From an uncultured Lachnospiraceae bacterium (GTDB lineage Bacteria > Bacillota > Clostridia > Lachnospirales > Lachnospiraceae), in NCBI GenBank assembly GCA_947630025.1, contig CANRFZ010000013.1:1-64000 (forward strand): a DNA stretch of 64,000 nucleotides. The letters run 5' to 3'. A program made the position numbers and the translations under genes. The notes beneath the pieces were generated by a model, which did not search any database, was not told where the DNA came from, and saw only the letters and a program-made list of their open reading frames with translations. Positions 16,632-25,595 of this stretch are shown one piece after another (the first letter of the stretch is position 1; each line of letters opens with the position of its first letter).

Positions 16632-17120
16632 CTATTCCTCACTGTCGATCCACGGATTCGTGCCGATCTTCTTGCACATCCTGACGTTGGTGCCGCAGTC
16701 CTTCCGGGAGTCCACTTCGAGATGGTCCATAAAAGCCTCCATAAACGCAAAGCCCATGCCCGACCTTTCCAGCTCCGGCCTGGTCGTATAGAGCGGTTCC
16801 ATGGCGGCCCGGACATCCTCGATCCCGACGCCCTGATCCCGGATCTCCACCTCCAGCACATCGCCCCGCAGCATACACTTCATCCACACCTTGTCCACCA
16901 GATCGTTTCGGTTCTCGTAGCCGTGGATAACCGCATTGGTCACCGCCTCCGAGACGGCTGTCTTCACATCCGACAGCTCCTCCAGCGTAGGATTTAACGG
17001 CGTGATAAACGCGGCCACCGCCATTCTCGCAAAGGCCTCATTGTCCGATACCGCCGCAAATTCTACCGTCATCTCATTCGTCAGCGTCCCGACCGCCTCT
17101 CTGTCGATTATTTCTATCAT
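16632..17120 (-). CDS. spoIIAB: anti-sigma F factor and serine kinase
   Basis: Binds SigF and phosphorylates SpoIIAA. The GHKL ATPase motifs are visible: N box EAVTNAVIHGY, G1 box DQGVGIEDV, G2 region ERSGMGFAFM. 162 residues from ATG 17120, which has AAAGGAG upstream; the in-frame TTG at 17141 is less likely. Compared with the usual 145 residues it has a slightly longer C-terminal end (GTNPWIDSEE). Confidence 0.96.
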   Translation of the reverse strand: MIEIIDREAVGTLTNEMTVEFAAVSDNEAFARMAVAAFITPLNPTLEELSDVKTAVSEAVTNAVIHGYENRNDLVDKVWMKCMLRGDVLEVEIRDQGVGIEDVRAAMEPLYTTRPELERSGMGFAFMEAFMDHLEVDSRKDCGTNVRMCKKIGTNPWIDSEE

Positions 17121-17173
17121 GTTGCCTCTCTCCTTTCCCAATCATGCCATTTCATTTTCTGTAACCATGCCCC

Positions 17174-17230
17174 GCGCGCAACGGACAATTCGCAAGCGCA
17201 CCCTGCGGTGATTTGTCCGGAGTACACGGC
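17174..17230. repeat. 58-base palindromic dispersed repeat, copy 1
   Basis: About 57 bases nearly the same as 47595-47652. The arms CGGACAA and TTGTCCG and an inner CGCA/TGCG pair would give a hairpin. It sits in the 121-base gap between spoIIAA and spoIIAB, two genes that are normally adjacent. Confidence 0.85.
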
Positions 17231-17241
17231 ATCGCATACCG

Positions 17242-17547
17242 CTACTTGATAATCTCCACGATATTTTTCAGCCCGGACATCATCAATATCCGCCGTATCC
17301 TGCTGTCGGCATTCACCGCATACACCTTGCCCCCGAAGCACGACACCTTCTTGTACCGCCCCAGAATAATGCCGATCCCGGAGCTGTCCATAAAGGTTGT
17401 CCGCTCGAAGTCAAACACCACGTTGCCCACCTTCCCGGAGAGAATGTACCGGTCGGCTTTAGAACTTATGTCAACCGAACTGTGATGGTCAATCTCATCG
17501 GGAAGTCTTATCATCAGGTAATTGTCGATGACCTTGAAATCCTCCAA
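17242..17547 (-). CDS. spoIIAA: anti-sigma F factor antagonist (STAS domain)
   Basis: A 101-residue STAS protein that, when dephosphorylated, frees SigF from SpoIIAB. The phosphorylated serine lies in FMDSSGIGIILGR (residues about 53-63). The start is a TTG at 17547, supported by AAAGGAGG 9 bases upstream; there is no nearby ATG. First gene of the operon, directly after a terminator; I could not identify a SigH promoter in the short stretch between. Confidence 0.96.
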   Translation of the reverse strand: MEDFKVIDNYLMIRLPDEIDHHSSVDISSKADRYILSGKVGNVVFDFERTTFMDSSGIGIILGRYKKVSCFGGKVYAVNADSRIRRILMMSGLKNIVEIIK

Positions 17548-17588
17548 TTATGTAAACCTCCTTTTTCCAATCCGCGCCGCACCCGCGC

Positions 17589-17619
17589 AAAAAAGGACAC
17601 GGCGCAAGCCATGTCCTTT
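17589..17619 (-). terminator. Rho-independent terminator after the TPR gene
   Basis: Stem AAAGGACA/TGTCCTTT (17592-17599 with 17612-17619), one mismatch, then GGC/GCC closed by a GCAA tetraloop, followed on the minus strand by six Ts. It separates the zinc-ribbon/TPR gene from spoIIAA. Confidence 0.9.
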
Positions 17620-17749
17620 CTCTTTCGTATCTCCTATGTCATCTCTTGTTTTGATCCGGCGTCCGCGCTGCGGAATCCGCCGCTTTCAGGCCGCCTTCGG
17701 CCTTCGTTTTCGTCCGTGTCTCCGATCGGCGTCCGCGCCGCGCCTAGTC

Positions 17750-19165
17750 TTAGTCTTGGCCGCCCATCTCCGTCAGGATGTCCTCCGCCCGGCCCGCCTT
17801 CTCCGTATCCGGGAACAGTTCCATCACCCGCAGGAAAGCGTTCCGCGCCTGATCTTCCTCGCCCAGCCTGTAATAGGCGTTGGCCAGATCAAAGAGGGCG
17901 TCTTCGTTGGACGGATCGTACTTGAACGCTTTTTCCAAATTGGGCACGGCGTCCTCGTAATTTTCCATCCGGTAGGCGTCGCTGCCGTCGCTGTAGTAGG
18001 CCGCCGCGATATCGGGCCCCACCAGCTCCATCAGCGTATTGTATAACGCCGTATACGCCTCGGAATGGTCGGACTCGTCCTCGGGATTCTCCGTCTCGAT
18101 CTCATCCAGATAGTCCGCCACCGCGGTGATGTCCTCCGGCGCGGTCAGATACGCCTGCGCCGCCTTCATCAGACTGTCGGCGGACTGCAGGGAGCCGTCC
18201 GTGCCGAGATAATTCTGCAGATCCTGATTGAGCCCGTCGTTTTCCGAACTGAGCTGGCTGATCTGAAGCTGCAGCTCGTCGATGGTGGCGGATTTGGCGT
18301 TGGACTGCTCGCTGACTTTGCGCAGCTCCTCGTCTATGCCCGCCTTTGCGGTCTGTATTCTGGCCGGCAGGATCAGGAAAAAGGAAACCGCCAGCCCGAT
18401 CAGGATGCCCAGCGCCAGATTGAGCAGCGAGGAAACGCCTTTGCCCTCTTTCATATTGACGGGCTGGATGATCGTCTCGTTGCCGCTCTGGTACTTTACG
18501 ATCTCCTCTTTGCGCTTCTTGCGCGGAGAGTTCTTCACGCCCTCCTCCGGCATCAGCATCTCGTCTACTTCTTTCAGATAGCGCAGCGTGGCGGTATTGT
18601 TCGTATCGATCTCGATACATTTGGTCAGCTCGCGCTTGGCCTTCTCCCACTCCTCGCTATTGATATACAGAAGCGCCAACAACTGATGCGCCCGGATAAA
18701 CTTCGGGTTCAGCGAAAGCACCTTTTTCAGCTGGATCACCGCGAGATCAAGACTGTCCTGATTGCAGTAGGTCAGCGCCTGATTGTATTTTTTGATCGTC
18801 TGGTTGATCAGATCCAGCCTGTTCTGATTGGTCTGGATCATGTCGATATAGTCGTCGGCGATATTTTTCTTGGGCCGCAGGTTCTTGCTGATTACCCACT
18901 CGCTCAGGGCCGCCACCACCTCGCCCGTCTCGAAATAGACAAGTCCCAGCAGGTTGCGGGCTTCCACGTTATTTTTGTTAAATTTCAGGCACTGCCGCAG
19001 GCTTGTGACCGCGCCGGACAGGTCTCTGACCTGCGCCCTCTCCAGCCCTTCGTTGTAAAAGCGGTTGGAGATATATATGATCTTCTTATACAGGGCCACA
19101 TCCGCGCCGCAGCTCGTACAGTAGTCATGCTCGGACAGATTGCACCCACACTGATAACAAATCAT
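17750..19165 (-). CDS. Zinc-ribbon, TPR and coiled-coil membrane protein
   Basis: 471 residues of unknown specific role. A four-cysteine zinc ribbon (Cys3, Cys6, Cys16, Cys19) opens the protein. TPR-like helices span about residues 35-205 (NNVEARNLLGLVYFETGE, FIRAHQLLALLYINSEEW), a basic stretch SPRKKRKEE precedes one membrane segment at about 244-268, then a coiled coil (275-320) and a second TPR block at 395-465 (YEDAVPNLEKAFKYDPSNED). The arrangement suggests a membrane-anchored scaffold with TPRs on both sides. Followed by a strong terminator. Confidence 0.8.
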   Translation of the reverse strand: MICYQCGCNLSEHDYCTSCGADVALYKKIIYISNRFYNEGLERAQVRDLSGAVTSLRQCLKFNKNNVEARNLLGLVYFETGEVVAALSEWVISKNLRPKKNIADDYIDMIQTNQNRLDLINQTIKKYNQALTYCNQDSLDLAVIQLKKVLSLNPKFIRAHQLLALLYINSEEWEKAKRELTKCIEIDTNNTATLRYLKEVDEMLMPEEGVKNSPRKKRKEEIVKYQSGNETIIQPVNMKEGKGVSSLLNLALGILIGLAVSFFLILPARIQTAKAGIDEELRKVSEQSNAKSATIDELQLQISQLSSENDGLNQDLQNYLGTDGSLQSADSLMKAAQAYLTAPEDITAVADYLDEIETENPEDESDHSEAYTALYNTLMELVGPDIAAAYYSDGSDAYRMENYEDAVPNLEKAFKYDPSNEDALFDLANAYYRLGEEDQARNAFLRVMELFPDTEKAGRAEDILTEMGGQD

Positions 19166-19190
19166 CTATGTCAATCCTCTATTCAATCCT

Positions 19191-19331
19191 CTATTCCGTT
19201 CTCGGCTGCTTCGATTCCTTTACGATCTTTACCATAAGATCCGCCATGTCCGTCAGATCCTGATTATAGATAGCTTCTTCCGCGTCTTCCACTTCCAGGC
19301 TGGGATGGAATTTCTTCAGTTCTTCTTCAAA
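19191..19331 (-). CDS. Small hypothetical protein downstream of folC, possibly frameshifted
   Basis: The frame encodes an acidic/helical 46-residue peptide (KKFHPSLEVEDAEEAIYNQD, then LTDMADLMVKIVKES). It opens only at a TTG (19331) far from any ribosome binding site. An ATG at 19341 with GGAGG 7 bases upstream is in another frame and would read MINFEEE; losing one base in the run of GAA codons would join it to this frame. Either TTG is used or the gene carries a one-base insertion or sequencing error. It overlaps the folC end. Confidence 0.5.
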   Translation of the reverse strand, partial: FEEELKKFHPSLEVEDAEEAIYNQDLTDMADLMVKIVKESKQPRTE

Positions 19332-20655
19332 ATTGATCATGTCGAGACCTCCTCAGCAGGGCTTTGATCTCCCCCGCCAGATATAACGAACCGGCAATAT
19401 ACGTGATGTCTCCGTCCTCCATGCCGGACACCAGCCCCTCAAAGGCTGCCCCGGCGCTGCCGTATACCCTGCATACGGCTCCTGTATACTGCCTGAATAA
19501 ATCTGCTTCCCGATCCGCCGCAAGGCCGCGCTCCGATGCAAGCGGCGCTGCGCCGATCTCATCAAACAACCCCGACTCGGCGATCCTGCGTATCATCGCT
19601 TCGTACTGTTTTTCCTTCACGACCGCAAAAAGAAGCCGTCTTCTGCCGCCGCAGGGCTGCCTCTCCACCGTCTCCAGAAACGCCTGCACGCCGTCGATAT
19701 TGTGGGCGCCGTCCAGATAGACCGAGGGAAGGATCTCCTCCATCCTGCCGGCCCATGCCATGCCGCGTATGCCCGCCTGCAGGTCAGCCGCCGTAATCCG
19801 TCCGTCCTCCAGCGCCGCCACCGCCGTGGCTGCCAGCGCCGCATTTTCAACCTGATAAAGCGCCGTTGTGGACACAGTGAATCCAATATAACCATAATAG
19901 TTTAAACGGAGAGAAAAATCAATCGTTTTATTCTTAATATTTAATTCTTTGACCGCCTCCCGGCTGACCGGCGCCGCCGGCGCGCCGATCAGCGCCGCGC
20001 ATTCCGCCAGACGCGCCGACACCTCCGGCCTGCCCGCCCAATAGACCGTCTTTACGCCCGGACGCAGGATGCCCGCTTTCTCGGCGGCGATCTGCGCAAG
20101 CGTATCGCCCAGATACTCCATATGGTCGTAGCCGACGGACGTAATCACGCACAGCGTCTTGTCTTCCACCGCGTTGGTGGCGTCCAGCCTGCCGCCCAGA
20201 CCGGTCTCTAAGATCACGTACTCGACGCCCGCCTTTTTAAAAAAGAGGGCCGCCATAAAAAAAAGAAACTCAAAAAAGCTGGGGTGGTATCCCTTGTCCG
20301 CCAGCGCGGGCGGCATATCCCGCAGTCCGTCCTCCACGGCGCGAAACGCCTCCGCAAACTCCTCCTCCGTGGCGATCCGTCCGTCCACCGCCATGCGCTC
20401 CCGCATCGTCTCCAAGTGGGGCGACGTAAACATACCGGCCCGGATGCCCGCCCTGCCGAGGACAGAAGACAAATAAGCACAAACGGAACCTTTTCCGTTT
20501 GTGCCCGCTATGTGGATCACCTTCCTATCCCGCATCGGATCGCCGATATGCCGCAGGAAAAGCCGGGTGTCCTCTATGCTATTCTTGCCGGAAAATTTCG
20601 GAATCCCATTGATATATTCCTCCATCTCCGCATATGTGCCTGCCTGCCGTGTCAT
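19327..20655 (-). CDS. folC: folylpolyglutamate synthase / dihydrofolate synthase
   Basis: Adds glutamate to folates (and possibly to dihydropteroate) using ATP. The P-loop GTNGKGSVCAYLSS, the motif ETGLGGRLDATN, the lysine-region AEKAGILRPG and the C-terminal DGAHN are all present. 442 residues from ATG 20655, normal length; an in-frame TTG at 20667 is also possible. Begins 14 bases after the FapA-family gene and is likely cotranscribed with it. Confidence 0.95.
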   Translation of the reverse strand: MTRQAGTYAEMEEYINGIPKFSGKNSIEDTRLFLRHIGDPMRDRKVIHIAGTNGKGSVCAYLSSVLGRAGIRAGMFTSPHLETMRERMAVDGRIATEEEFAEAFRAVEDGLRDMPPALADKGYHPSFFEFLFFMAALFFKKAGVEYVILETGLGGRLDATNAVEDKTLCVITSVGYDHMEYLGDTLAQIAAEKAGILRPGVKTVYWAGRPEVSARLAECAALIGAPAAPVSREAVKELNIKNKTIDFSLRLNYYGYIGFTVSTTALYQVENAALAATAVAALEDGRITAADLQAGIRGMAWAGRMEEILPSVYLDGAHNIDGVQAFLETVERQPCGGRRRLLFAVVKEKQYEAMIRRIAESGLFDEIGAAPLASERGLAADREADLFRQYTGAVCRVYGSAGAAFEGLVSGMEDGDITYIAGSLYLAGEIKALLRRSRHDQF

Positions 20656-20668
20656 TTCCGTCCCCAAG

Positions 20669-22231
20669 TCAGCGCACCATAACGCTGGCCTCTATGCAGC
20701 CTTTATCCGCGTTAAACTTCATAAAGCGCGTGTCCTTGTCAATGATCATCTGCTCGGCGTTGACGCCGATAATCACGTTGCGGTACAGGTTGCCGTCCAC
20801 CTTGATGCTGGCCCCCTGACTCCCCTCCATGACTTTTTCCAAGATCTGCTTATCTTTTTCAATTTCATCCAGCTGCGCAAAATACTGGTTTTTTGTTTTG
20901 TCCCACTCCAGCAGCTTCGCTTCCGTGGCCGCCGACGTGCTGGAACCGCGCATACGCTTCTCGCGCAGGGCCTCGCTCATCGTCTCCACCAGCTCCGAGA
21001 GCTTCTCCTTGACATCATGCTCCTGCTGGCGCAGCTCCACCAGTCTGTCATAGGACTCCGCCTCATAACCGCAGTGCAGAATCGTCTTGACCTCCATATC
21101 GTTGCCCGCCGTCATCGCCTCTATGCCTTTCAGCCCGTGGACATAGCCGCCGATGATGCAGCCGCGCCTGCCCGTCAATACCACTTTGTCCCCGGCGGAG
21201 ACATAGGCGTTCAGTATCGTGTTGGACTGCACCATGCCGCCCGCCTCCACGGTGGTATTTTCGATGAAATCCGCAAAGACGCTTCCTCTGGCGGAAATCT
21301 TGCCGCCGCCCTGAATGCCGCGGCTTAAAATGACGTCACCGCCCGCAAAAAGCGTAGCGCAGCCGGTGGTGCCGTGGATCTCGATATTGCGTCCGGCGCG
21401 GATCGTCACGCCGCTCTCCACGTTGCCGTTGATGATCACGTCGCCGAAAAATTCCACCTTGCCGATGATCATCGTCACGTCGCCCATGATTTCATGGACG
21501 TTCTGGATATCTATTTTGCCGGCCTTGGCTTCGATCTTGCCGTCCGACATCGCAAAATACTCGTTATTCTCCCGGTTGATGCCCTTGCCGCGGATCGGCG
21601 GCAGGTCTTTGGCCGGCTTGGACTTGATCTCCGCGCCGTACACCGTATAGCCGTCCATCCCCTGCACCGCGTAGTGGTACACCGCCACCTTGTCGCCTTT
21701 GTGCACGTTCTGCAGGGCGCTCATATTCGTGTAGTCCACGGAGCCGTCCTCGCGGATCTTGGGCACGCCGTATTCCTCCGGGGTGAACAGGTACTCAAAA
21801 TAGCCGTCCTTGCCGTCGATGCACTGTGCGCCCTGCGCCACGAGAATCTCGCGGTTATACACTTTTTTCTTAATCATCGCGGACAGGTTCGAACTGTGGA
21901 AACCCTTGATCACGCCCTTGTGCTGCAGGAACGTGACCAGATCGCCCTTGGTATAATACTGTCCCGGTTCCGGGGGCGTCAGATAGAGCCATGCGGCCAT
22001 CTCGTCGTTGTCCACCCGCAGATAAGTCCCTTTTCCCAGATGGGCTGCGGCGGGGTCCACGTCCTGCGGCTTTGCGGCGTTCTCTTTCTCCGTGCCGACC
22101 TGCCCGGACGCCAGCGCCTCCGACAGAGTGACGGCTGCCGTCTTTGTGCCGCTCCCGGTCTGACGGGACACTCTGGACATCGCGTTTTTCAGTTTATCCA
22201 TCTGCTCCGCCGAGAACTTTACCTCTGCCAC
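20669..22231 (-). CDS. FapA/DUF342-family beta-helix protein
   Basis: 520 residues. The N-terminal domain (residues about 70-220) and a repetitive beta-helical domain (GDVIINGNVESGVTIRAGRNIEIHG and following repeats, given here only in part by GNVESGVTIRAGRNIEIHG) match the DUF342/FapA family, followed by a coiled coil at about 410-490 and a final strand domain. FapA in Vibrio affects flagellar pole placement; Clostridia copies have no settled role. Start is the GTG at 22231 with GGGAGG 7 bases upstream, better than the GTG at 22270. Confidence 0.8.
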   Translation of the reverse strand: MAEVKFSAEQMDKLKNAMSRVSRQTGSGTKTAAVTLSEALASGQVGTEKENAAKPQDVDPAAAHLGKGTYLRVDNDEMAAWLYLTPPEPGQYYTKGDLVTFLQHKGVIKGFHSSNLSAMIKKKVYNREILVAQGAQCIDGKDGYFEYLFTPEEYGVPKIREDGSVDYTNMSALQNVHKGDKVAVYHYAVQGMDGYTVYGAEIKSKPAKDLPPIRGKGINRENNEYFAMSDGKIEAKAGKIDIQNVHEIMGDVTMIIGKVEFFGDVIINGNVESGVTIRAGRNIEIHGTTGCATLFAGGDVILSRGIQGGGKISARGSVFADFIENTTVEAGGMVQSNTILNAYVSAGDKVVLTGRRGCIIGGYVHGLKGIEAMTAGNDMEVKTILHCGYEAESYDRLVELRQQEHDVKEKLSELVETMSEALREKRMRGSSTSAATEAKLLEWDKTKNQYFAQLDEIEKDKQILEKVMEGSQGASIKVDGNLYRNVIIGVNAEQMIIDKDTRFMKFNADKGCIEASVMVR

Positions 22232-22362
22232 ATGACCACCTCCCTGCCGAAACCGTGTATGCGGCCGCACACGATATGGGATGATATTCTCCTGCTTTTA
22301 CTTTACACTAAATCAGCGCACTTTTCCAGTCCTAAATATAAATCGGGGCTTTCCCGCGGATT

Positions 22363-25062
22363 TTATCCGGCAAGCTGCGCCAGACGCTCCCTGACCTGCG
22401 CCGCCATCTGCGTATATTTCTCCAGTTTGGCGCGTTCCTCGGCGATCTTTGCCTCCGGCGCTTTGGACAGGAAACGCTCGTTGCTCAGCATACCGTTGAC
22501 ACGGGCGAGCTCGCCCTCCAAGCGCTTCTCCTCCTTGCGCAGCCGCTCGATCTCCGCGGAGATATCCACCAGCTCCGCAAACGGAATGTAAACCGTCGCG
22601 CCCGGAATCACAACGGAAACCGCGTCCTCCGCGATGCCGCTCTTGTCCGCCTGCACCGTCACCCCGCTGGCCGCCGCCAGCGACGCAAAGAACAGTCTGC
22701 CCTCCTCAAAGATCCGCCGCACCTCCTGACTGTCGCTCACGACAAACACCGCCGCTTTCCGCGAGGGCGCCACATTCATCTGGGTGCGGATATTGCGGAT
22801 GCCGCGAACCGCCTCTTTCATCAGGCCGATGGCGCGCTCCTCCTCCGGGTACTCCCTGTCCGCCTGATAGGACGGCCAGCGGGAGATCATAATGGACTCC
22901 TCCTCGCTCTGGATCGTGCAGAAGATTTCCTCCGTGATAAAAGGCATATACGGATGCAGCAGCTTCATCGCGTCGATCAGCACATTCTTCAGCGTCCAGA
23001 GCGCCGCGTCGCTGCTGTCATGGGTATCGCCGTCCTTCCGGTACAGACGGGGCTTCACCATCTCGATGTACCAGTCGCAAAATTCATCCCAGATAAAGTC
23101 ATACACCTTCTGCACCGCGATTCCCAGTTCGTAATGGTCGATGTTGTCCGTCACGTCGCGCACCAGCGTGTTTAACCGGGACAGAATCCACTTGTCCGCG
23201 GGTTCCAGCCTGTCCTTTATCTCGCCATAGGAAGCCTCCCAGCCGCGGACGCCCGTCCTGTCCTCGGCCTGCTCCATGTTCATCATGATAAACCGCGCCG
23301 CGTTCCACACTTTGTTGGCAAAGTTGCGGCTCGCCTCCACCCTCTCGTAGTAGAAGCGCATATCGTTGCCCGGCGCGTTGCCGGTGATCAGCGTCAGCCG
23401 CAGCGCGTCCGCGCCGTACTTGTCGATGATCTCCAGCGGGTCGATGCCGTTCCCCAGGGATTTGCTCATCTTGCGGCCTTGGGAATCCCGCACCAGTCCG
23501 TGGAAAAGCACCGTATGGAACGGCTTTTCCCCCATCTGCTCATAGCCGGAGAAAATCATGCGGATCACCCAGAAAAAGATAATGTCATACCCCGTCACCA
23601 GCACGTCCGTGGGATAGAAATAGTCCAGCTCCTCAGTCTTCTCCGGCCAGCCCAGCGTGGAAAAGGGCCACAACGCGGAGGAAAACCACGTGTCCAGCGT
23701 GTCCGGATCTTGCGTAAAGTGCGTTCCGCCGCATTTCGGACATACCTTCGGCATCTCCTTGGCCACCACGGTCTCGCCGCACTCGTCGCAGTAGTAAGCC
23801 GGAATCCGGTGCCCCCACCACAACTGGCGGCTGATGCACCAGTCGCGGATATTGTCCGTCCAGTTGAAATAAATCTTGTTCATCCGCTCCGGAATCAGGC
23901 GGATCTCGCCGTTTCTGACCGCCTCCGCCGCGGGCTTGATCAGCTCGTCCATCTTCACGAACCACTGCTTTTTGATCAGCGGCTCGATGGTCGTACCGCA
24001 GCGGTCGTGGGTTCCTACATTGTGGGAATAATTCTCCACGCGGACGAGCAGCCCCTCCCGATCCAGCTCCTCCACAATCCGTTTCCGCGCCTCGTAGCGG
24101 TCCAGCCCTTCGTACTTGCCGCCGTTGGCGTTGATCGTGGCGTCGTCGTTCATAATATTGACTTCCGGCAGATTGTGCCGCCTGCCGACCTCGAAATCGT
24201 TCGGATCATGTGCCGGCGTGATCTTGACGACGCCCGTGCCGAACTCCATGTCCACGTACTCGTCCTCCACGATGGGAATCGCCTTGTTGACGATCGGCAG
24301 CCATACCTGTCTGCCCTTTAAGTGCGCATACCGCTCGTCGTTCGGGTTCACCGCCACCGCCGTATCGCCCAGCATCGTCTCCGGGCGGGTTGTCGCGAAC
24401 TCCAGGAACTCCGTCCGGCTGGGCTGTCCGTTTTCATCGACCAGCGGATATTTGATATGCCAGAAATGCCCCGCCTGCTCCTCGTACTCCACTTCCGCGT
24501 CGGAGATGGACGTATTGCACACCGGACACCAGTTGATGATCCTGCTGCCCTTGTAGATCCAGCCTTTCTCGTGCATCTTGCAGAACACTTCCGTGACCGC
24601 CTTGTTGCAGCCCTCGTCCATCGTGAAGCGCTCCCTGTCCCAGTCGCAGGAAGATCCCAGCTTCTTTAACTGGCCGATAATGCGCCCGCCGTATTCTTCC
24701 TTCCATTCCCATGCGCGTTTCAGGAAGCCTTCGCGCCCCAGATCTTCCTTGGAGATGCCTTCCTCTTTCAGCTTCTCGATGATGCGCACTTCCGTGGCGA
24801 TGGAGGCATGATCCGTGCCCGGCTGCCAGAGGGCGTTATAGCCCTGCATCCTCTTGTAACGGATCAGGATGTCCTGCATCGTATTGTCCAGCGCGTGGCC
24901 CATATGAAGCTGCCCCGTGATATTTGGGGGCGGGATCACGATCGTAAAAGGTTTCTTCGTCCTGTCCACTTCGGCGTGGAAATATTTGTTGTCCAGCCAT
25001 TTCTGATAAAGCCGTTCTTCGATGCCCTTGGGATCATAGGTTTTCGCCAATTCTCTGCTCAT
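22363..25062 (-). CDS. valS: valyl-tRNA synthetase
   Basis: Class I synthetase of 899 residues charging tRNA-Val. The HIGH motif reads HMGH in PNITGQLHMGHAL and the KMSKS motif is intact (GRKMSKSLGNGIDP). An editing domain with TTRPETMLGD is present, and the C-terminal coiled coil typical of ValS is seen (ERLRKEEKRLEGELARVN). ATG 25062 follows GGAGGAG. Regulated by the T-box leader at 25191-25560. Confidence 0.97.
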   Translation of the reverse strand: MSRELAKTYDPKGIEERLYQKWLDNKYFHAEVDRTKKPFTIVIPPPNITGQLHMGHALDNTMQDILIRYKRMQGYNALWQPGTDHASIATEVRIIEKLKEEGISKEDLGREGFLKRAWEWKEEYGGRIIGQLKKLGSSCDWDRERFTMDEGCNKAVTEVFCKMHEKGWIYKGSRIINWCPVCNTSISDAEVEYEEQAGHFWHIKYPLVDENGQPSRTEFLEFATTRPETMLGDTAVAVNPNDERYAHLKGRQVWLPIVNKAIPIVEDEYVDMEFGTGVVKITPAHDPNDFEVGRRHNLPEVNIMNDDATINANGGKYEGLDRYEARKRIVEELDREGLLVRVENYSHNVGTHDRCGTTIEPLIKKQWFVKMDELIKPAAEAVRNGEIRLIPERMNKIYFNWTDNIRDWCISRQLWWGHRIPAYYCDECGETVVAKEMPKVCPKCGGTHFTQDPDTLDTWFSSALWPFSTLGWPEKTEELDYFYPTDVLVTGYDIIFFWVIRMIFSGYEQMGEKPFHTVLFHGLVRDSQGRKMSKSLGNGIDPLEIIDKYGADALRLTLITGNAPGNDMRFYYERVEASRNFANKVWNAARFIMMNMEQAEDRTGVRGWEASYGEIKDRLEPADKWILSRLNTLVRDVTDNIDHYELGIAVQKVYDFIWDEFCDWYIEMVKPRLYRKDGDTHDSSDAALWTLKNVLIDAMKLLHPYMPFITEEIFCTIQSEEESIMISRWPSYQADREYPEEERAIGLMKEAVRGIRNIRTQMNVAPSRKAAVFVVSDSQEVRRIFEEGRLFFASLAAASGVTVQADKSGIAEDAVSVVIPGATVYIPFAELVDISAEIERLRKEEKRLEGELARVNGMLSNERFLSKAPEAKIAEERAKLEKYTQMAAQVRERLAQLAG

Positions 25063-25190
25063 GCCGCTCCTCCGTTTCACTTGTTGTTTAAAATGATTCA
25101 TCCAAGGAATCCCCGCATTCCGGGAATCCATTACTGTGCCGTTTGCCTAAAATTCATCCGAAAATCCGTTACTGTGCCGGCTTCCTTAAA

Positions 25191-25560
25191 AATAAAAAAC
25201 ACCCTCTGCCATACGGCAAAGGGCGCGTTACGCGCGGTACCACCTTTGTTTATCACTCTGTGATGCGGGTTTCCGATCTGATCCTGTAACGGGGATAAGC
25301 CGTGAACGCTTACTGCCTGCGGACATCCTGCGCGGTCTGTCCGGGCGCATTCGGCGCTCCGGTTCCAGAGCTACCTTCCATGATCCCTCTCCGAAACGGC
25401 ATTCCAGCCTGCTGCCGTTCTCTCTGGCGGCGGTGTCATGTACTCCTCTCTGTCATTACCTTTTTGTTTCTGCGGTTGCTTTTATCGCTCGTTCTGCAGT
25501 CGGTCTCCGCCGCTCTGCTATGGCGGAATTGTCTTTTTTGTTACGCCTCCGCTGCAGTCT
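25191..25560 (-). promoter_or_regulatory. T-box leader of valS with terminator
   Basis: The T-box sequence AAAGGTGGTACCGCGCG is at 25231-25247. It is followed by a terminator: stem CCCTTTGCC/GGCAGAGGG (25202-25223), loop GTAT, then a T-run to 25194. Upstream, stem I features AGTA (about 25440) and AGAGAG (about 25420) are visible. A GTA in AAGGTAGCTC is a plausible valine specifier, though I cannot fold the stem to prove it. Uncharged tRNA-Val would favour the antiterminator. Confidence 0.9.
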
Positions 25561-25566
25561 TATTTT

Positions 25567-25595
25567 ACTATAGTAACTCCGGCCCGGTTTGTCAA
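25567..25595 (-). promoter_or_regulatory. Sigma-A promoter of valS
   Basis: TTGACA (25590-25595), 17-base spacer, TATAGT (25567-25572) on the minus strand. The -35 overlaps the last codons of the HD-GYP gene. The predicted start near 25560 opens the T-box leader. Confidence 0.75.
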
